A stretch of 64,000 nt of DNA from Elmis aenea (taxonomy: Eukaryota > Arthropoda > Insecta > Coleoptera > Elmidae): contig OX393577.1 in the NCBI GenBank assembly GCA_947652605.1, positions 28,585,466 through 28,649,465 of the forward strand, written 5' to 3'. A program made the translations under genes and the position numbers. Below, piece after piece: positions 24,012 through 35,687 of the stretch (positions within the stretch are counted from its first letter, which is position 1; the number at the start of each line of letters is the position of its first letter). The notes beneath the pieces are model-generated. The model did not search any database, was not told where the DNA came from, and saw only the letters and a list, made by a program, of their open reading frames with translations.

Positions 24012-24582
24012 AGTTACCTTCTTTTATCTTTTTCTTGTTGAGAATTTTTTGAGAAGATGGTCTTTTTTTTTACTTAGATTTTAAAGAGCCAAATAAATTT
24101 CAAGTTGGTGCCTTTTTACATTGTTTTTCTTCTAATTCGTTTTTGTAAAAAAAAAAGTAGTACTTTAATTTGGACCGGTCCAATTAAGGAATTTTCTAGA
24201 GGTCCAATTAAGGGAACCAGCCTAACATTTACACTTTAGTGATAAAAACAATAATTATTGCAAATATCGTTAAAACCGTTATTAGCAAATAGTAAGTTGC
24301 GATTTCTTTAAAATGTACACTGAAAAACAACTAAAATGTACTCACCAAAAATATTTTATAGCTTATATAAACTTCACTTATTTATACACCAACCGCCACA
24401 AAAAAAAGCATACGACTTTTTGACGTTAAATAAAAGCAATAGAGATTCTTATTTTGGACCGATGCTAAATAAGACATTTTGACACAACTACCAACCAACA
24501 GAGTGTGCAAATTGTTAACAAAAGTGTAGATAATACCATGGTCCAATATAAGAAGCGGTCCAAATTATGGGCCTTTCCCCTA

Positions 24583-24830
24583 CAGGGTCGTTCAAAAAGG
24601 CCTCAATAAATGAAAAAGTATTTTATTTTTCAGAATACTTTTAAAATCGCTAAAATCTGGAGTTATATAAATTTTTATTGAACTTTTTTTTATCTAAAAT
24701 TAGTTTTTTTAAGCCATGCACCAACTTTTATGAAGGATACAATTGTTTTACAAATTGGCGATAAAAAAACTGTTCCATTGATTGCAGATTTTTTGTATGA
24801 CGTTGTATATTATATTATTACATTAATTAA
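24583..24830. mobile_element. Solo MITE end (CAGGGTCGTTCAAAAAGG)
   Basis: Directly after the pogo-like element the sequence reads TA then CAGGGTCGTTCAAAAAGG, a typical Tc1/mariner-type MITE start. I found no complementary right end, so only a one-sided fragment can be claimed. The right limit given is arbitrary. Confidence 0.35.
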
Positions 24831-26978
24831 GTAAATACACTCTGATATCATTAGCACTCCAAATAAGATGCATCCATATGAAACTATGGTCAGAGCGACA
24901 GCTACCTCTTTATATTCAGACACCAAGGTGAAGTTATTTGAAGTCGATCATCGTCCAAATTTGGTCTCTGGACAAAACCTTACAAAGAGCAAATTGGCCT
25001 GCTTCTGCCTCCTTAATATGATATTTTAATTGATCCGCGTCGGCTATGAGGCAGCACAATGAACTCCATTATTACTTCGGTTCAAACCGATGAGTTCAAC
25101 CCACGCGGTTAGATCTTACCTCCAATACGAAATTAAAAACGATATTATTTTGACAAACAGTAGGACAAAAACTCGCGTATTCATCTACACGCTGCAAGGG
25201 TTCTACTTGTTGGAGTAACATAAAAAGGGGCGCATGTATTAGTGACAGACAAGGCAAAAAAGTTATTGTTCATTTTTTAAATTCTATTCGTCGTAGTATT
25301 TCCGAAGAGGTTGCTCCTTTGAGATTATTCATTCTAAGTACATACTCGTAGCAAGGTCAACAATTTAAAATAAATTGACTTACCGTTAAAAGGCCGCTTT
25401 AAGTATCTAATAAACATATATCTGCAATTAATTTTATTTAAAAAAACAAAACAAGATTGCACACAAACGACCTTGGAAATTGTTCCATCACGCAAAACGT
25501 CAACTCTTAATAAAATAAAATAAAACCGAACTTAAAAAGAATGGTAGCAGCAATGTAAATTGTTATTCAACATTTCAACTTGATTATTAGTCAATAATTA
25601 ACATTATCTAAAGAATGTCAAAACATAATTAAAGATGGGAACATAAACTTTCGTAAAAGTGACGATGATAAAAACCAAAATGACCGGTTTATAATAATAA
25701 ATAAAATTAGAATTTATTAAAAATGAACGTTGCAGCTAATCGACGTTTAAAATTAATTATTAATCAGTAATTAATTTAATTTGACAAACGTCAAAACATA
25801 ATTAAATATGTGGTAAGTTTGCCAAAGAAAGGCATTATAAAAAGCATTTGCTATTATTAATAAATGTCATGATATACTAATTTAGGAAATTAAAGATTGC
25901 GAAATAAATAATTTATATAGCAACTCCTTAGCAGTTTTTGTTGTAACTATTTATCGGAGACCGTTGCTATTGTCCAAAATAAATCAAACTATTGTAACAT
26001 TATTACATGTCACGTTGGCACCTCTAAATTATGAATCTAATGAGTTCGGATACAGTATTATTAGAAATATACTAATGTGTATATAAAAGCCCACACATTA
26101 GTGGTTCATTAAAAATTCCGTCATAAATATTAATCAGCATCGTATGATTAATAAGTATAATAATTAAATCACATGGCGCCGTTGCATAAAGATATTAATT
26201 ATTATAGTAGGCGACGTTTTGGAAATAAAATAAGCCCGAGTATGACGTAAATGTTGTCCGAAGAGCGATGGTCTTGGGAGTCATTTTTGAATAATTCAAA
26301 TGCTTCGAGTTGCCTCTTTATAAGATTTCAAATGCACTTTGTTTTTTGATAAGTTAGCAACAGGTTTTGGTGGCAACGTATGCATGTGGTGCAGCAAGGT
26401 CCCAATTTGAATTACATCAGACTACTTATTGTAATTTGCGTTTTGTCCTGACAGATATTCGGCAGAATAATTGCAGTGTCATAACGAATGATGTTGGCGA
26501 TAAATCTGACATGCGCTTGATGCAGATTGCATTCTGCATTTATCAACAAGCTAAGATAATAATGTTACATAAATTGTCCTCAGTTGTACTTTAGTTGCAC
26601 AATAAGTGTCTTAAATATTTATAAACGTAACGAATACAGCCGATAAGTCGCTACCGAATGTATGTAGTTCTTTTGTTAGAGCCAAACGGAAGTACTAATA
26701 ACATTGTAGATGACATATTTAAATTAAAATGTTAAATGCAACGACGCCGTTCCTGGGTAATTCCTTGACCCATGCGACTGCGTAAAATATTCAACCATAT
26801 GAGATGTTTTTAACAGAATTACAGACAAATTTAATAGATGTTGATGTACATGTACAAAAGTGCCTTATAAAATATTAATAGTGCATCTCATTTTTAAAAG
26901 ATCAAAGTATTACTGGGCTATTTATACCTGTACTTACATACATACATCTTTTATGATAAAGAGCGCGTAAATACTATA
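24831..26978. other. Mixed stretch without recognised gene
   Basis: The region 24880-25330 is GC-richer with broken frames I could not assign. A degenerate duplication is visible, with gtcaaaacataattaaa occurring near 25617 and again near 25791. A 10-bp perfect stem (actaatgtgt/acacattagt) lies near 26071-26105. An open frame at 26367-26594 (+) is unrecognised. Confidence 0.4.
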
Positions 26979-27092
26979 TTCTATACCAGCGATGTTCAAC
27001 CGAAATTGCCCATTAGGCCGAAAACAATTTTACTGGTCTTATGTGGGGTCGCACATATAAAAAAAGGCTAACAATACTTTACTTTATTTAAT

Positions 27093-27660
27093 TTAATGTA
27101 AACCTTGTTTCTGGATATTATTTAATATAATTTTTTTTATATCAACAGGTAATTTAGACGACGCGCAATGCAGTTTGATCATCATATTTTCATCCGTCAA
27201 TCTGTTATGACTCTTCGATAACTTGAAAATTTTCGATTTTAAGAAGAAATATTCGCAGAGATACGATATTCCAATTGTAGATGTGATGCACATTACCAAA
27301 TTTTTCAAGTTGGAATATGTATCTTCGTGAATGTATTTTTGGTACAGTTCAAGTTAATCATTGGCTTCCAACATGTATAGCAAGTCCGTACTTGATTGGA
27401 GGTGTATACATTCTATTTGTAAATTTTCTGGGACCGATTCGATGTCAACGTTAAACGGACGTATTAAAATGTTAAATATATCGCATACTTTTGTAAGTTA
27501 GTGAATCTATCCTGAAATTTTGTTATCGCTGTTAAAGGCATTAATTTATTGCATTATTTGAGCTCAGTTAACTTTGATAAAGCTTGAGTTTTGTGACGAA
27601 CGTTTTTATATTTTGATAAAAGTGTAATCAATGTATTTACACCTTAAGGCTTCCGATTTA
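27093..27660 (-). pseudogene. hAT transposase C-terminal half
   Basis: On the minus strand the segments in order are a TDLSMKLNDLNRKP-type helix (about 27660), NTLITLLSKYKNVRHKTQ, then VPENLQIECIHLQSSTDLLY. LELYQKYIHEDTYSNLKNLV follows, and finally SYLCEYFFLKSKIFKLSKS with NRLTDENMMIKLHCASS. The order matches the C-terminal part of GTF2IRD2-like hAT transposases: a helical segment, a V-P-E-N-L-Q-x-E box, then the dimerisation domain with a Y-x-C-E-x-x-F core and an R-L-T-D-E-N/H box. Several stops and at least one shift are present, so it is a pseudogene. Only the last 70 codons are open. The catalytic N-terminal part is missing. Confidence 0.85.
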
Positions 27661-27771
27661 GATCATTTAATTTCATCGAAAGATCTGTAAAAGAAACATA
27701 TCGTAAAATTGAAGAATATCGTGGTGATTTTCATCCGAAATTCCTTCCTCAGATTCCAAAATCTTTCTTAC

Positions 27772-28425
27772 CAGGGAAGGTCATGATATGTTGTCGCTAG
27801 AATTTGATTAAGGCTGTTTATTGCATCAAGGACATCAAAACTAAATGTTTTCGAGAGTTATACTTGCCACTGGCCATTTCCTTTGGAACAATAGGGGAAA
27901 AACTGAAATATTTGGTATAAAAAGATCATTTTTGCGATCCCGTTGGCCATAAAATCGTCAGAGACAAAATCGAAATTTTTCTATTTACCAATGCGCGCAT
28001 CGTTTGCAAGTAAAATGGTGCAAAGTTTTTGAAAAAATCTTGAACGGTGCCGGAGAAAAACGTCAAAAACGAAACCCCTGAATAAGCGCTATGATTTGAG
28101 AAGTTGTGGTATATCTGCATAACTAGGACTTGCATAGGCGTTTAACATAGGGAAAACAGTTTTTACAAAGGCCTCGTTTTTCGCGTTTTTCTCCGACACC
28201 GTTCAAGATTTTTTCAAAAACTTTGCACCATTTTACTTGCAAAGGATGCGCGCAATGGTAAAAAGAAAAATTTCGACGTTGTCTTGACGGTTTCATGGCC
28301 AACGCGATCGCAAAAATTACTTTTATACACGTATAACTCTGCAAAACATTTAGTTTTGATGTTCTTGATGCAATAAACACAGCCTTAATCAAATTCTAGC
28401 GACAACGTATCGTGACCTTCCCTGG
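27772..28425. repeat. Large inverted repeat splitting the transposase
   Basis: The left arm runs about 27772-28068 and the right arm about 28150-28425, separated by about 80 bp. Matching blocks include ccagggaaggtca, gttgtcgctagaatttgatt, gcaagtaaaatggtgcaaag and cttgaacggtg. The left arm has about 30 extra bp near 27870-27905. The arms differ at several percent of positions, so the duplication is old. The block centred on gtaaaatggtgcaaag is also present in the hAT MITEs at 607 and 34652. Confidence 0.8.
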
Positions 28426-28586
28426 TTAGCATTTTCCACGACTTGGGCATGGATTTTAGCGTCAAAAAGTAGAACGCCGAATTCAAATTTCAATTCCTGC
28501 AGATAATCTTGAAACTGACGATGCATCAATGAATTATTCTTAATTGAGTTAATTACTGTAAGAACAACTGACATCACATGAGACAC
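28426..28586 (-). pseudogene. hAT transposase central fragment
   Basis: The frame includes TVINSIKNNSLMHRQFQDYL, then QELKFEFGVLLFDAKIHAQ. In GTF2IRD2-like transposases an N-F-I-R-x-x-L-x-H-R-Q-F segment is followed by G-D-L-L-Y-H and W-L-S-R-G. Here the former is clear and the latter is degraded. It lies upstream, in transcription sense, of the 27.1-27.7 kb part, separated from it by the inverted-repeat block. Both parts therefore come from one broken gene. Confidence 0.75.
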
Positions 28587-28825
28587 GATCAGTAGTACTC
28601 GCGAAATCGACTTGTGCCCAATAAATATTTCTAATTAATTTTTAGATAATAAGATACAAAATATATAGGTGATGGCACATGTTCTATTTGTGGTATCTAT
28701 TGATATAACTCATTAGAGATAGTTGATTTTAAACTTATAATTAGTCTATGCTTAAGCTTCAGAAAGCCCGCAGAAAACTCTCAAGTGGGCCCGCGAGCCG
28801 CGGGTTGGACATCGCTGCTCTATAC

Positions 28826-30551
28826 CCAAAAAGTATATCATACACATATTTGTTTAGCTCATACTTAAAGTCTGTGTTATATTAATTTCAGCAACCCTTG
28901 AAAACAAACTTACCAAATGTAACTGAAATATTTATTTCTATTTAGATTAAAGGCTAATGTTTATATTTACATCTCATATGCATTATGCGATTAGCTAATC
29001 TCCTTAAAACAGTAGAAAACAATAAAATTCATTAAACAACTAAACAGAAAAACAGGAAACCAGTAAAAAAGAATGTAATTACTAAGAATACATTACAAAA
29101 ATAAAATAGCTAAATAAAGTTAAATTTCTAAAATCAATATCAATAAAAATTAAGAAGGATTTGAAATAACGGTATTATACAAATACAACACATTTTCAAT
29201 ATAAATTACTTCATCGTGTTATCCGAGCAGTAACATAATTTAAAAATATATTTACACACATCTACACAACACTTATTTTTTGAATGAAGCAGTAATGGCT
29301 TTATTTATTGTATTTTTATAGTATCTACTCCTGGAATACAGATTTTTAACTTTAACTATCTTGTCAAATATCCAATAAAGACTCAGTCAGTCGATTAACA
29401 GTTTATCCATAAACATATATATAAATAGCATCATAAATCATTAACACATTTTTGGAAATGTGTTACTGACTCATAAATGTTTGTTTACATTGTATTCCCA
29501 TTATTTAAAAAATGTTTTAGGTTTCATAAGCGCTGAGAAGTGTTACATAAATTCTAGAAGACACTTACCGCACCTATCTCACAATATTTTGTATGTATGC
29601 GAATCATATGCAAAGATTTGCTATTAAATTTCAAAGAACACCGTTGATGAATAAAAAACCGTTAAATTGCTGTCTAATTAGTTTTTGATTAATGATGAAT
29701 TTTAAACTCTAGACTAGATATCTCATTTATACTCTCACCTACATGTTTTATTGGTAGAAAATTATTCTACAGAAGATTTGTTATGTGTTTTAAATGGAAA
29801 TTATAACATAAATTAATATGCTAATTGTGTCACACACTTTTAAATACTTGAAAATACCAACAAAAAAAAACTCAGAAAGGTCGTTGGAAGTCTCGGAAAT
29901 ATTTTCGTATACAATCACTAAAACAATCAAATTTTTAATAAGATGGCTTATTATGACAAATATATTTATTTTCATGTTTTGTTGATCATCAAATTCAAAA
30001 ATAATGACAACCAGACGTACCAACTGATTTTACCAATAATTACTAACTGGTTAATACTTAACTACTCGTTAATTCTCTTTTAAGCAAATTTGAATAATAT
30101 CTTAGTCCATGCTGAATTAAAAAAAATTGTTTGTCAAAAAATGTCGCTCCAACGAATACCGAAATAACAAAATTCCCAGTATTAGTACGAATTATTTTCG
30201 CGGTTCCGAACGAAATTGCTTAACAGAGTTGTTAAAAATATTCGTTTTAAGTAAATAAAAGTGTTTATAAAGCAAATTTCTTTAAGGAATTTGATAATAT
30301 GTTATAACGAGATTTGACTGTATTCTGCGTTTAACCGAGTCGGCAAATGGGTTTTGGGTAGTTCAGGATTTTGCACAAACGTTCTTACTTGATTTTAAAT
30401 TCTTTTATAGTTTTGATTTTTGTCTTTTATAACATATAAACAGTTTTTAAAAAAGAATCACTTGCGAATTATTTTTTTTTGTTTACGTTATTTAAATGAT
30501 TTTCATTGAATCACCAAAGGAAAATATGTGCTATAATCTTTTTGTCGATTA
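28826..30551. other. AT-rich non-coding stretch
   Basis: No coding region, element end or RNA gene was recognised. Confidence 0.55.
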
Positions 30552-30553
30552 TA

Positions 30554-31443
30554 AAGGGTGTTTCGTAAAAAAATCGAAAAAAATCGGGAGGTGATTCCTA
30601 ATCGAAAATTAAGGAAGGCCTTTTATAAAAAATGTTTTCTTTGGACGTCTCTTTTCGGAGTTATACCACCCTAAAGGGGAGCGGTAAAATTAGGTTTTTA
30701 TTTTATTTCTCAAAATTGGAGATTTGTAGGAGAATGATATTTGGTAGGTAGGTAGATGTTTTATAAATACTTATTAAAAGGTTTCCTATAGTAATATTTT
30801 CAATCATCTCCCACCTGCACAGGGGGCTGAAAAGTGCGACCCCTGTTGGTTTTTTAATCAGAACTTTGTGGTGGGTTGAAATTTTGCAAATTAAATTTTT
30901 TTTTGTAGTTACCATGGTTTTTATAGGTTCATATTGGGTAGAATTGACGGGCGTCTTAGCGTTGTCGCCGCGTAAACATTAAAATGAGTTACACCCGTCA
31001 TTTCTACCCAATACGAACATAAACAAACTATGGTAACCACCAAAATGAATCGTTTTATTTGGTATATTTAATGGTGCATGTTCAGTGTTCACTTATACTA
31101 TTTTTTACTCAAAAACTGCATGTTTTACGAGAACAGTTTTTAGATAAATCAAGCTTTCAAAACTTGCAAAATTTTAACCCAATAAAAAGTTCTAATGATA
31201 TAAACCAACAGGGGTCGCACTTTTCGGCCCCCTGTGCAGGTGGGCTATGATTGAAAATATTACTATGGGAAACCTTTTAATGAGTGTAAGGCATATATCA
31301 AATATCATTCTCCTACATTTATCCAAACTTGAGAAATAAAATAAAAACCTAATGTTACTGTTCCCCGTTAGGGGGGTGTAATTTCAAAAGACCCCCTTTA
31401 ATTTTCGATAAGAAATCAACTCCATTTTTTACGAAACACCCTG
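30554..31443. mobile_element. TA-flanked foldback MITE, family F3
   Basis: The 890-bp element starts AAGGGTGTTTCGTAAAAAAA and ends ACGAAACACCCTG, with TA outside both ends. The arms (about 30554-30945 and 31000-31443) are imperfect complements nearly all the way to the centre. Shared blocks include gcacttttcggccccctgtg and its counterpart gggggctgaaaagtgcgac, and a central pair ttgggtagaa/ttctacccaa. The spacer is about 50 bp. No coding capacity; this is a full-length hairpin-forming MITE. Confidence 0.87.
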
Positions 31444-31445
31444 TA

Positions 31446-34400
31446 TATTTGATATTCAATTGGTTGATCACTGTTTAATTGAACAATCGATTAACGAAAT
31501 TCTTGGTTCCTTGATGTCCCTTTTACCTTAAAGAAGTTTAAAATAACATTCGTTATATTCGTCTTTGGTGTTGATGAATATAAGGTGAGTTAACAGCTCT
31601 AAAACTTAAATGAAGAACCTGCCATTTGTATTTTAGAGACCATTTTTAATTTAAAAAAAGTAAAGTTAATCACATTGACTTTCTAGATATTCTATATTAA
31701 GTAAAACCGCCTACAGTAATAAACCTTGGTAGGCAAATATATAAAAATATAAACATTTAGCTTTAAAGATTTCTTAAAAGAGTTTTACCGATGCGAAACA
31801 AATTGTTATTTTACTATAAAATCTTTAATCTCGAATATAAATCGATGACATGTGACACGTTTATTTTAAATAGACCTAATAAAGGCGATAAACCGTTCAC
31901 CAAAAAATTGGAACGATATGTTTTTGGCCCACCTACAAAATCGTTTAAATTTAGTGACTATTTCATCCCACACTAACACATCTAGGCGTTCAAAGTACCA
32001 ATTTACCGACATAGCCCACAGCTTAAACAAATTTGGTGTACTACATTTAAAAAATGGACGGGATTCCACACAATCGATAAAGATTTATTACCCAGCTACT
32101 CAGTATGCCCCAAATAACGTTACACGTACTTATACAACTTTTGCCAGTGGCATCAACAATAAGCAAAAAAAGCACATATTGTGGTTTAAAATGTTTATAA
32201 TATTAATGCAGTTACTGTCACTTTAAAACATTAACATAAAATACGACTCAATTTTATTGGTTTAATATTCGCAACTCACGTCAAAATTAATATAAATAAT
32301 TAATAAAATATTCTTTAAAAACCGATTATGACTAACAAGTCGATTATGAAATTAACTTCAGCTAAATTTAATTAATTAATTACTTATTTTTAAAAAATAG
32401 ATTGATTACTACCTATCTGATAATTAAAAAAAAAAACAGCTGCAATATCAACTTTTATTGGTCCAGATACATAAATTTTTATACTCCAATTGCAAAAAAT
32501 TTAAACGTATAATCTTTCAATAAGCTATAAACCTAAGCCTAGGAGTTAATAAGTTCAAAACCAAAAATGTTTACACGGAAATTGACTTTTTTTAAGAGAC
32601 TATACAATTAACATATTAGCTGACACCATTGGTTGATATAATTATTAACTTTATTACACACTATAGCTGGTAGATTTACGTTGCGGGCGAAGCAAAATAT
32701 CCACATTACCAACCTTTAAATTAAAAGTTTAAATCATTTGCCTCAAACGTACACAATTAGCGTGTAACTAAAATTTTAAAACGAAGTATACAAGGGAAAG
32801 ATTGCCGAAAATTTAGAGATAAGGAAAATGATCTATCTATAAATAAAATTAATTAAAATTGTTTGATTGAAAACGTTGTCCAAAAACACCTTGTAAGTGT
32901 TGTACGTTTACATTACATAAAAGAAACTTAGTATTTTGTATGATAACCTGTAAATAAGTTAACTATAATCATTAAAACTCAATAAAGAGTAAATAGTAAA
33001 ATTATTCCAAATTAATCAAAATCCAGTGGTAAACTACTTTTACATTAAATATGCACGTAGGCAGCAGTTGCAAATTATTCATTCGATTTGTTAACGCGTA
33101 TCAAAATTTTATTGGGCAATAATTATATTAATTACTACAAATTGTTTGTGGAAGCATATTAAAACTTTTACAATAAATGATCGAAAATGAGTGCTTTCAA
33201 TAAATAAAGCACCTGCATTATTTAAAAAATACATCAATATCAAGCAGAAGACTTTTACCAAATGATAACATGCACATATTTAAATGTTAATATCGGATTC
33301 GGCAAATTTGCCAATTTTGCATGCTCACTTAAGTTTGGCTTGCAATTTTATTTTCAACATGCATGCAAAAATAAACTGAAATGTATTAAGGTTGCTGTTT
33401 CATGTTTAAATCATTAGTTACTTCGTTACGCCTGCATCTCGAGATGTAAATTTGGAAATGCAAATCGCGCATAATTTTGAGGGCTTTGTTATTTACCATA
33501 AATTGAATCCATTGCACATCTATAAACTGACACCTGATATATAAATCAAGAATAACTTACTACGATAAAACGACCATTTCGGTTAGGTTTATTTAAATTG
33601 AGTACAAAAACGACATTATGACTCCACCAAGGCCTTAGGTTTTCTAATATTTAAAAAAAATAGAACCACTTCATTTAATAATTTATTATCTATTCTAAAC
33701 GAATAAAACATAATATAAAAACAATGTCGGTGTCTCAAAATTTCGTGTATTGGATTATAAATGCAGACTGACTAATCGACTCACACTTAACATACAGGAC
33801 AATGCACTCAATATACAGAGTGTCCTAATTGGATGTGATTTGATGGTTATGTTTTTCATTATTGGCGCTGTGATATTTGTTAAATATGGTAAGGTGCCTA
33901 TTTTCAAGAGCCTTAAGACAGCACTTTTATTATTTATATATTAAAAAAAATTCAATTCGATTTAGACAATTTGTACATAATGCAAAAAATCGTTTCATTA
34001 CCTATTTTGAATATGTTAAGAAATGTATGAACAACAAAAAATAATTTTAAATGTGTGTGCAATACTTTTTAACTTCAGCGGTAAGAAGGTGTGATAAAGA
34101 ACATTTGTTATTGTTTAGGAAAAGTTATAAAAAATGCAATAGGGGGCAAACTATCTACAGTCAGTACCTTTTAGTATAGGAACTTTTATTGGACGCGTTT
34201 CAGGCTAAATGCATATACGTTACACTGCTAAATTTATAACCGTTTTCACGACCTTTAAACATCGGCCAAATGACCTAAAATTTTACAGGCACGGTTTTTT
34301 CTATATGTAGAACAAAATGGGGGGTAACCCAAAAACATTTTTAATGGCTTTTTGTATCACCCTAATCCGTAATGTATTTAAAAAACTATTATAGATTATT

Positions 34401-34643
34401 TAATATCACAATATTTGTATTCTTTTTCTTTACATTTAAATAAATTTTGTTCGAATACTATTTAATTTTTATTAATGGCATAATTCATGTAAAACTCTCT
34501 CTAAAATTTATTATTTAGAGTCCTACTTTATTTTGCAAAATTATCATAGCTACGCAATGTCTGGGAAATAGAAAATCCCAGGGATTTTTGTTTCTTTAAA
34601 TCTCGAGTCTCATGAATAAAAAAATAGTCGTGACTCGGAAACC
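31446..34643. other. AT-rich stretch with two solo MITE-like ends
   Basis: Near 33814 TA is followed by CAGAGTGTCCTAATTGG, and near 34355 TATCACCCTAATCCGTA looks like a right end. They do not match each other, so they are probably separate one-sided fragments. Open frames at 31791-32226 overlap on both strands and are unrecognised. Confidence 0.35.
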
Positions 34644-34651
34644 CTATAAAC

Positions 34652-35679
34652 CAGGCATGTGCAAGCAGTGCAACTTCAACAAGACCGTGGGCCGGATAGT
34701 GAATTTGAAATACATCCGCGGGCCGGAACTTTTTCAAGGGCTCGTATTGGAGTGAGCAAAAAGCAACCCATATTCATTTGGATTATTTTTACTTCATCGA
34801 AATATTCATTACTATAAAACAGTTATGAAAAGCAGGTCAAACGCGAAACCGTTTTCAGTATATCGCTGCAAAAATTGCAAAAGATGGTAAAGTAAAATAA
34901 TTTTTTTTAAACAAATATATGATGGCTGAATATTTTTTTGTGTTTAGTATCCTTAAAAAATGGCAATTTTTGCGGTTGAGTTGACTAAGAAACCATCTGA
35001 GATAAAATCAAAACTTTCTTATTTACCGATGCGCTCATACTTCGCCAGTAAAATGTTGCAAATTTTTTGAAAATACGATCAAAAGTTCTGGAGAAAAACG
35101 CGAAAAACGAGATTCTTGTAGTTCGTTGGAAAACGATAAACACCTCGGGTCACTTTTTTCGTTTTGGTCTCGAAGTGTAGCCAAAGGATAGCTCTATCTG
35201 CCGGTGTAAATTGATGCACTTTTTTGTTTTAAGTATTCTTTACAGCCCAGCTGCCCGAAAATGATGCTTAAAAATAGTCAATAATGCAGTCACGTTAGTC
35301 ATGGAACTGTGCAGAAAAAACATTTGATGCGCGCAACCTTTGCGAGTAAAACGGTGCAAAGTTTTAAATATAGGTTTAAGCGGTTTTTCCTCGGAGTTAA
35401 TTCGAAAATTCGAAAATTTGATGGGTAGCTTGCGAACACCATTCTATATAAAAAGTCAATCGCGACAGCAAACTAGTTGGCTACCCCTGCTATAAAACAT
35501 TTAAAAAATAAGTATAACCGCATTTTATAGAATTATAAAAAATAATGCATTAAAAAAATACTTTTCAGCCTGGTGGCTGGTGGACCGATTTCAGTGAGAT
35601 TTGAAAAAACTCTCGCGGGCCCGGATTTAATCATGTCGCGGGCCGCATCCTTCCACGGGCCGAAGGTTGCACGTGCCTG
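34652..35679. mobile_element. hAT-type non-autonomous element (MITE), copy 2
   Basis: This 1,028-bp relative of the element at 607 starts CAGGCATGTGCAAG and ends TTGCACGTGCCTG. It has a perfect 8-bp duplication ctataaac (34644-34651 and 35680-35687). GGGCCGG motifs recur near both ends. The interior holds two related copies (about 34945-35110 and 35240-35400) of the block seen once at 870-1060 and as an inverted pair at 27.9-28.4 kb. No transposase. Confidence 0.9.
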
Positions 35680-35687
35680 CTATAAAC

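Larger units (their letters stand above)
23142..24580 (-). mobile_element. pogo/Tc1-type element with zinc-finger relic
   Basis: The ends GGGGAAAGGACCC and GGGCCTTTCCCC are inverted copies flanked by TA (23140-23141 and 24581-24582). A TTGGACC/GGTCCAA motif is repeated many times inside (about 23160, 23640, 23670, 23695, 24170, 24190, 24455, 24555), suggesting clustered binding sites. The interior keeps a transposase-type C-terminal zinc finger on the minus strand and a nested TTAA element. The DDE core was not found. Confidence 0.8.
26987..28817 (-). mobile_element. hAT element of GTF2IRD2-like transposase type
   Basis: This 1.83-kb element starts CAGCGATGTTCAACC and ends GGTTGGACATCGCTG, inverted repeats with one mismatch. 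Flanks ttctatac and ctctatac form an 8-bp duplication (7 of 8). Minus-strand remnants of a hAT transposase of the type domesticated as vertebrate GTF2IRD2/ZBED-like genes are present. A large inverted repeat (27772-28425) splits them. Terminal similarity to the MITEs at 607 and 34652 (CAGsvATGTkCAAC) suggests these MITEs are related. Confidence 0.85.

Noticed and set aside
28123..28392. 89-codon minus-strand frame as a gene
   Set aside because: It spans one arm of the inverted repeat in the hAT element and has no recognisable domain.
33750..33944. Short hydrophobic plus-strand frame as a membrane peptide gene
   Set aside because: It starts in spacer, overlaps a solo MITE-like end and ends in AT-rich sequence. 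Hydrophobicity is expected from T-rich DNA.
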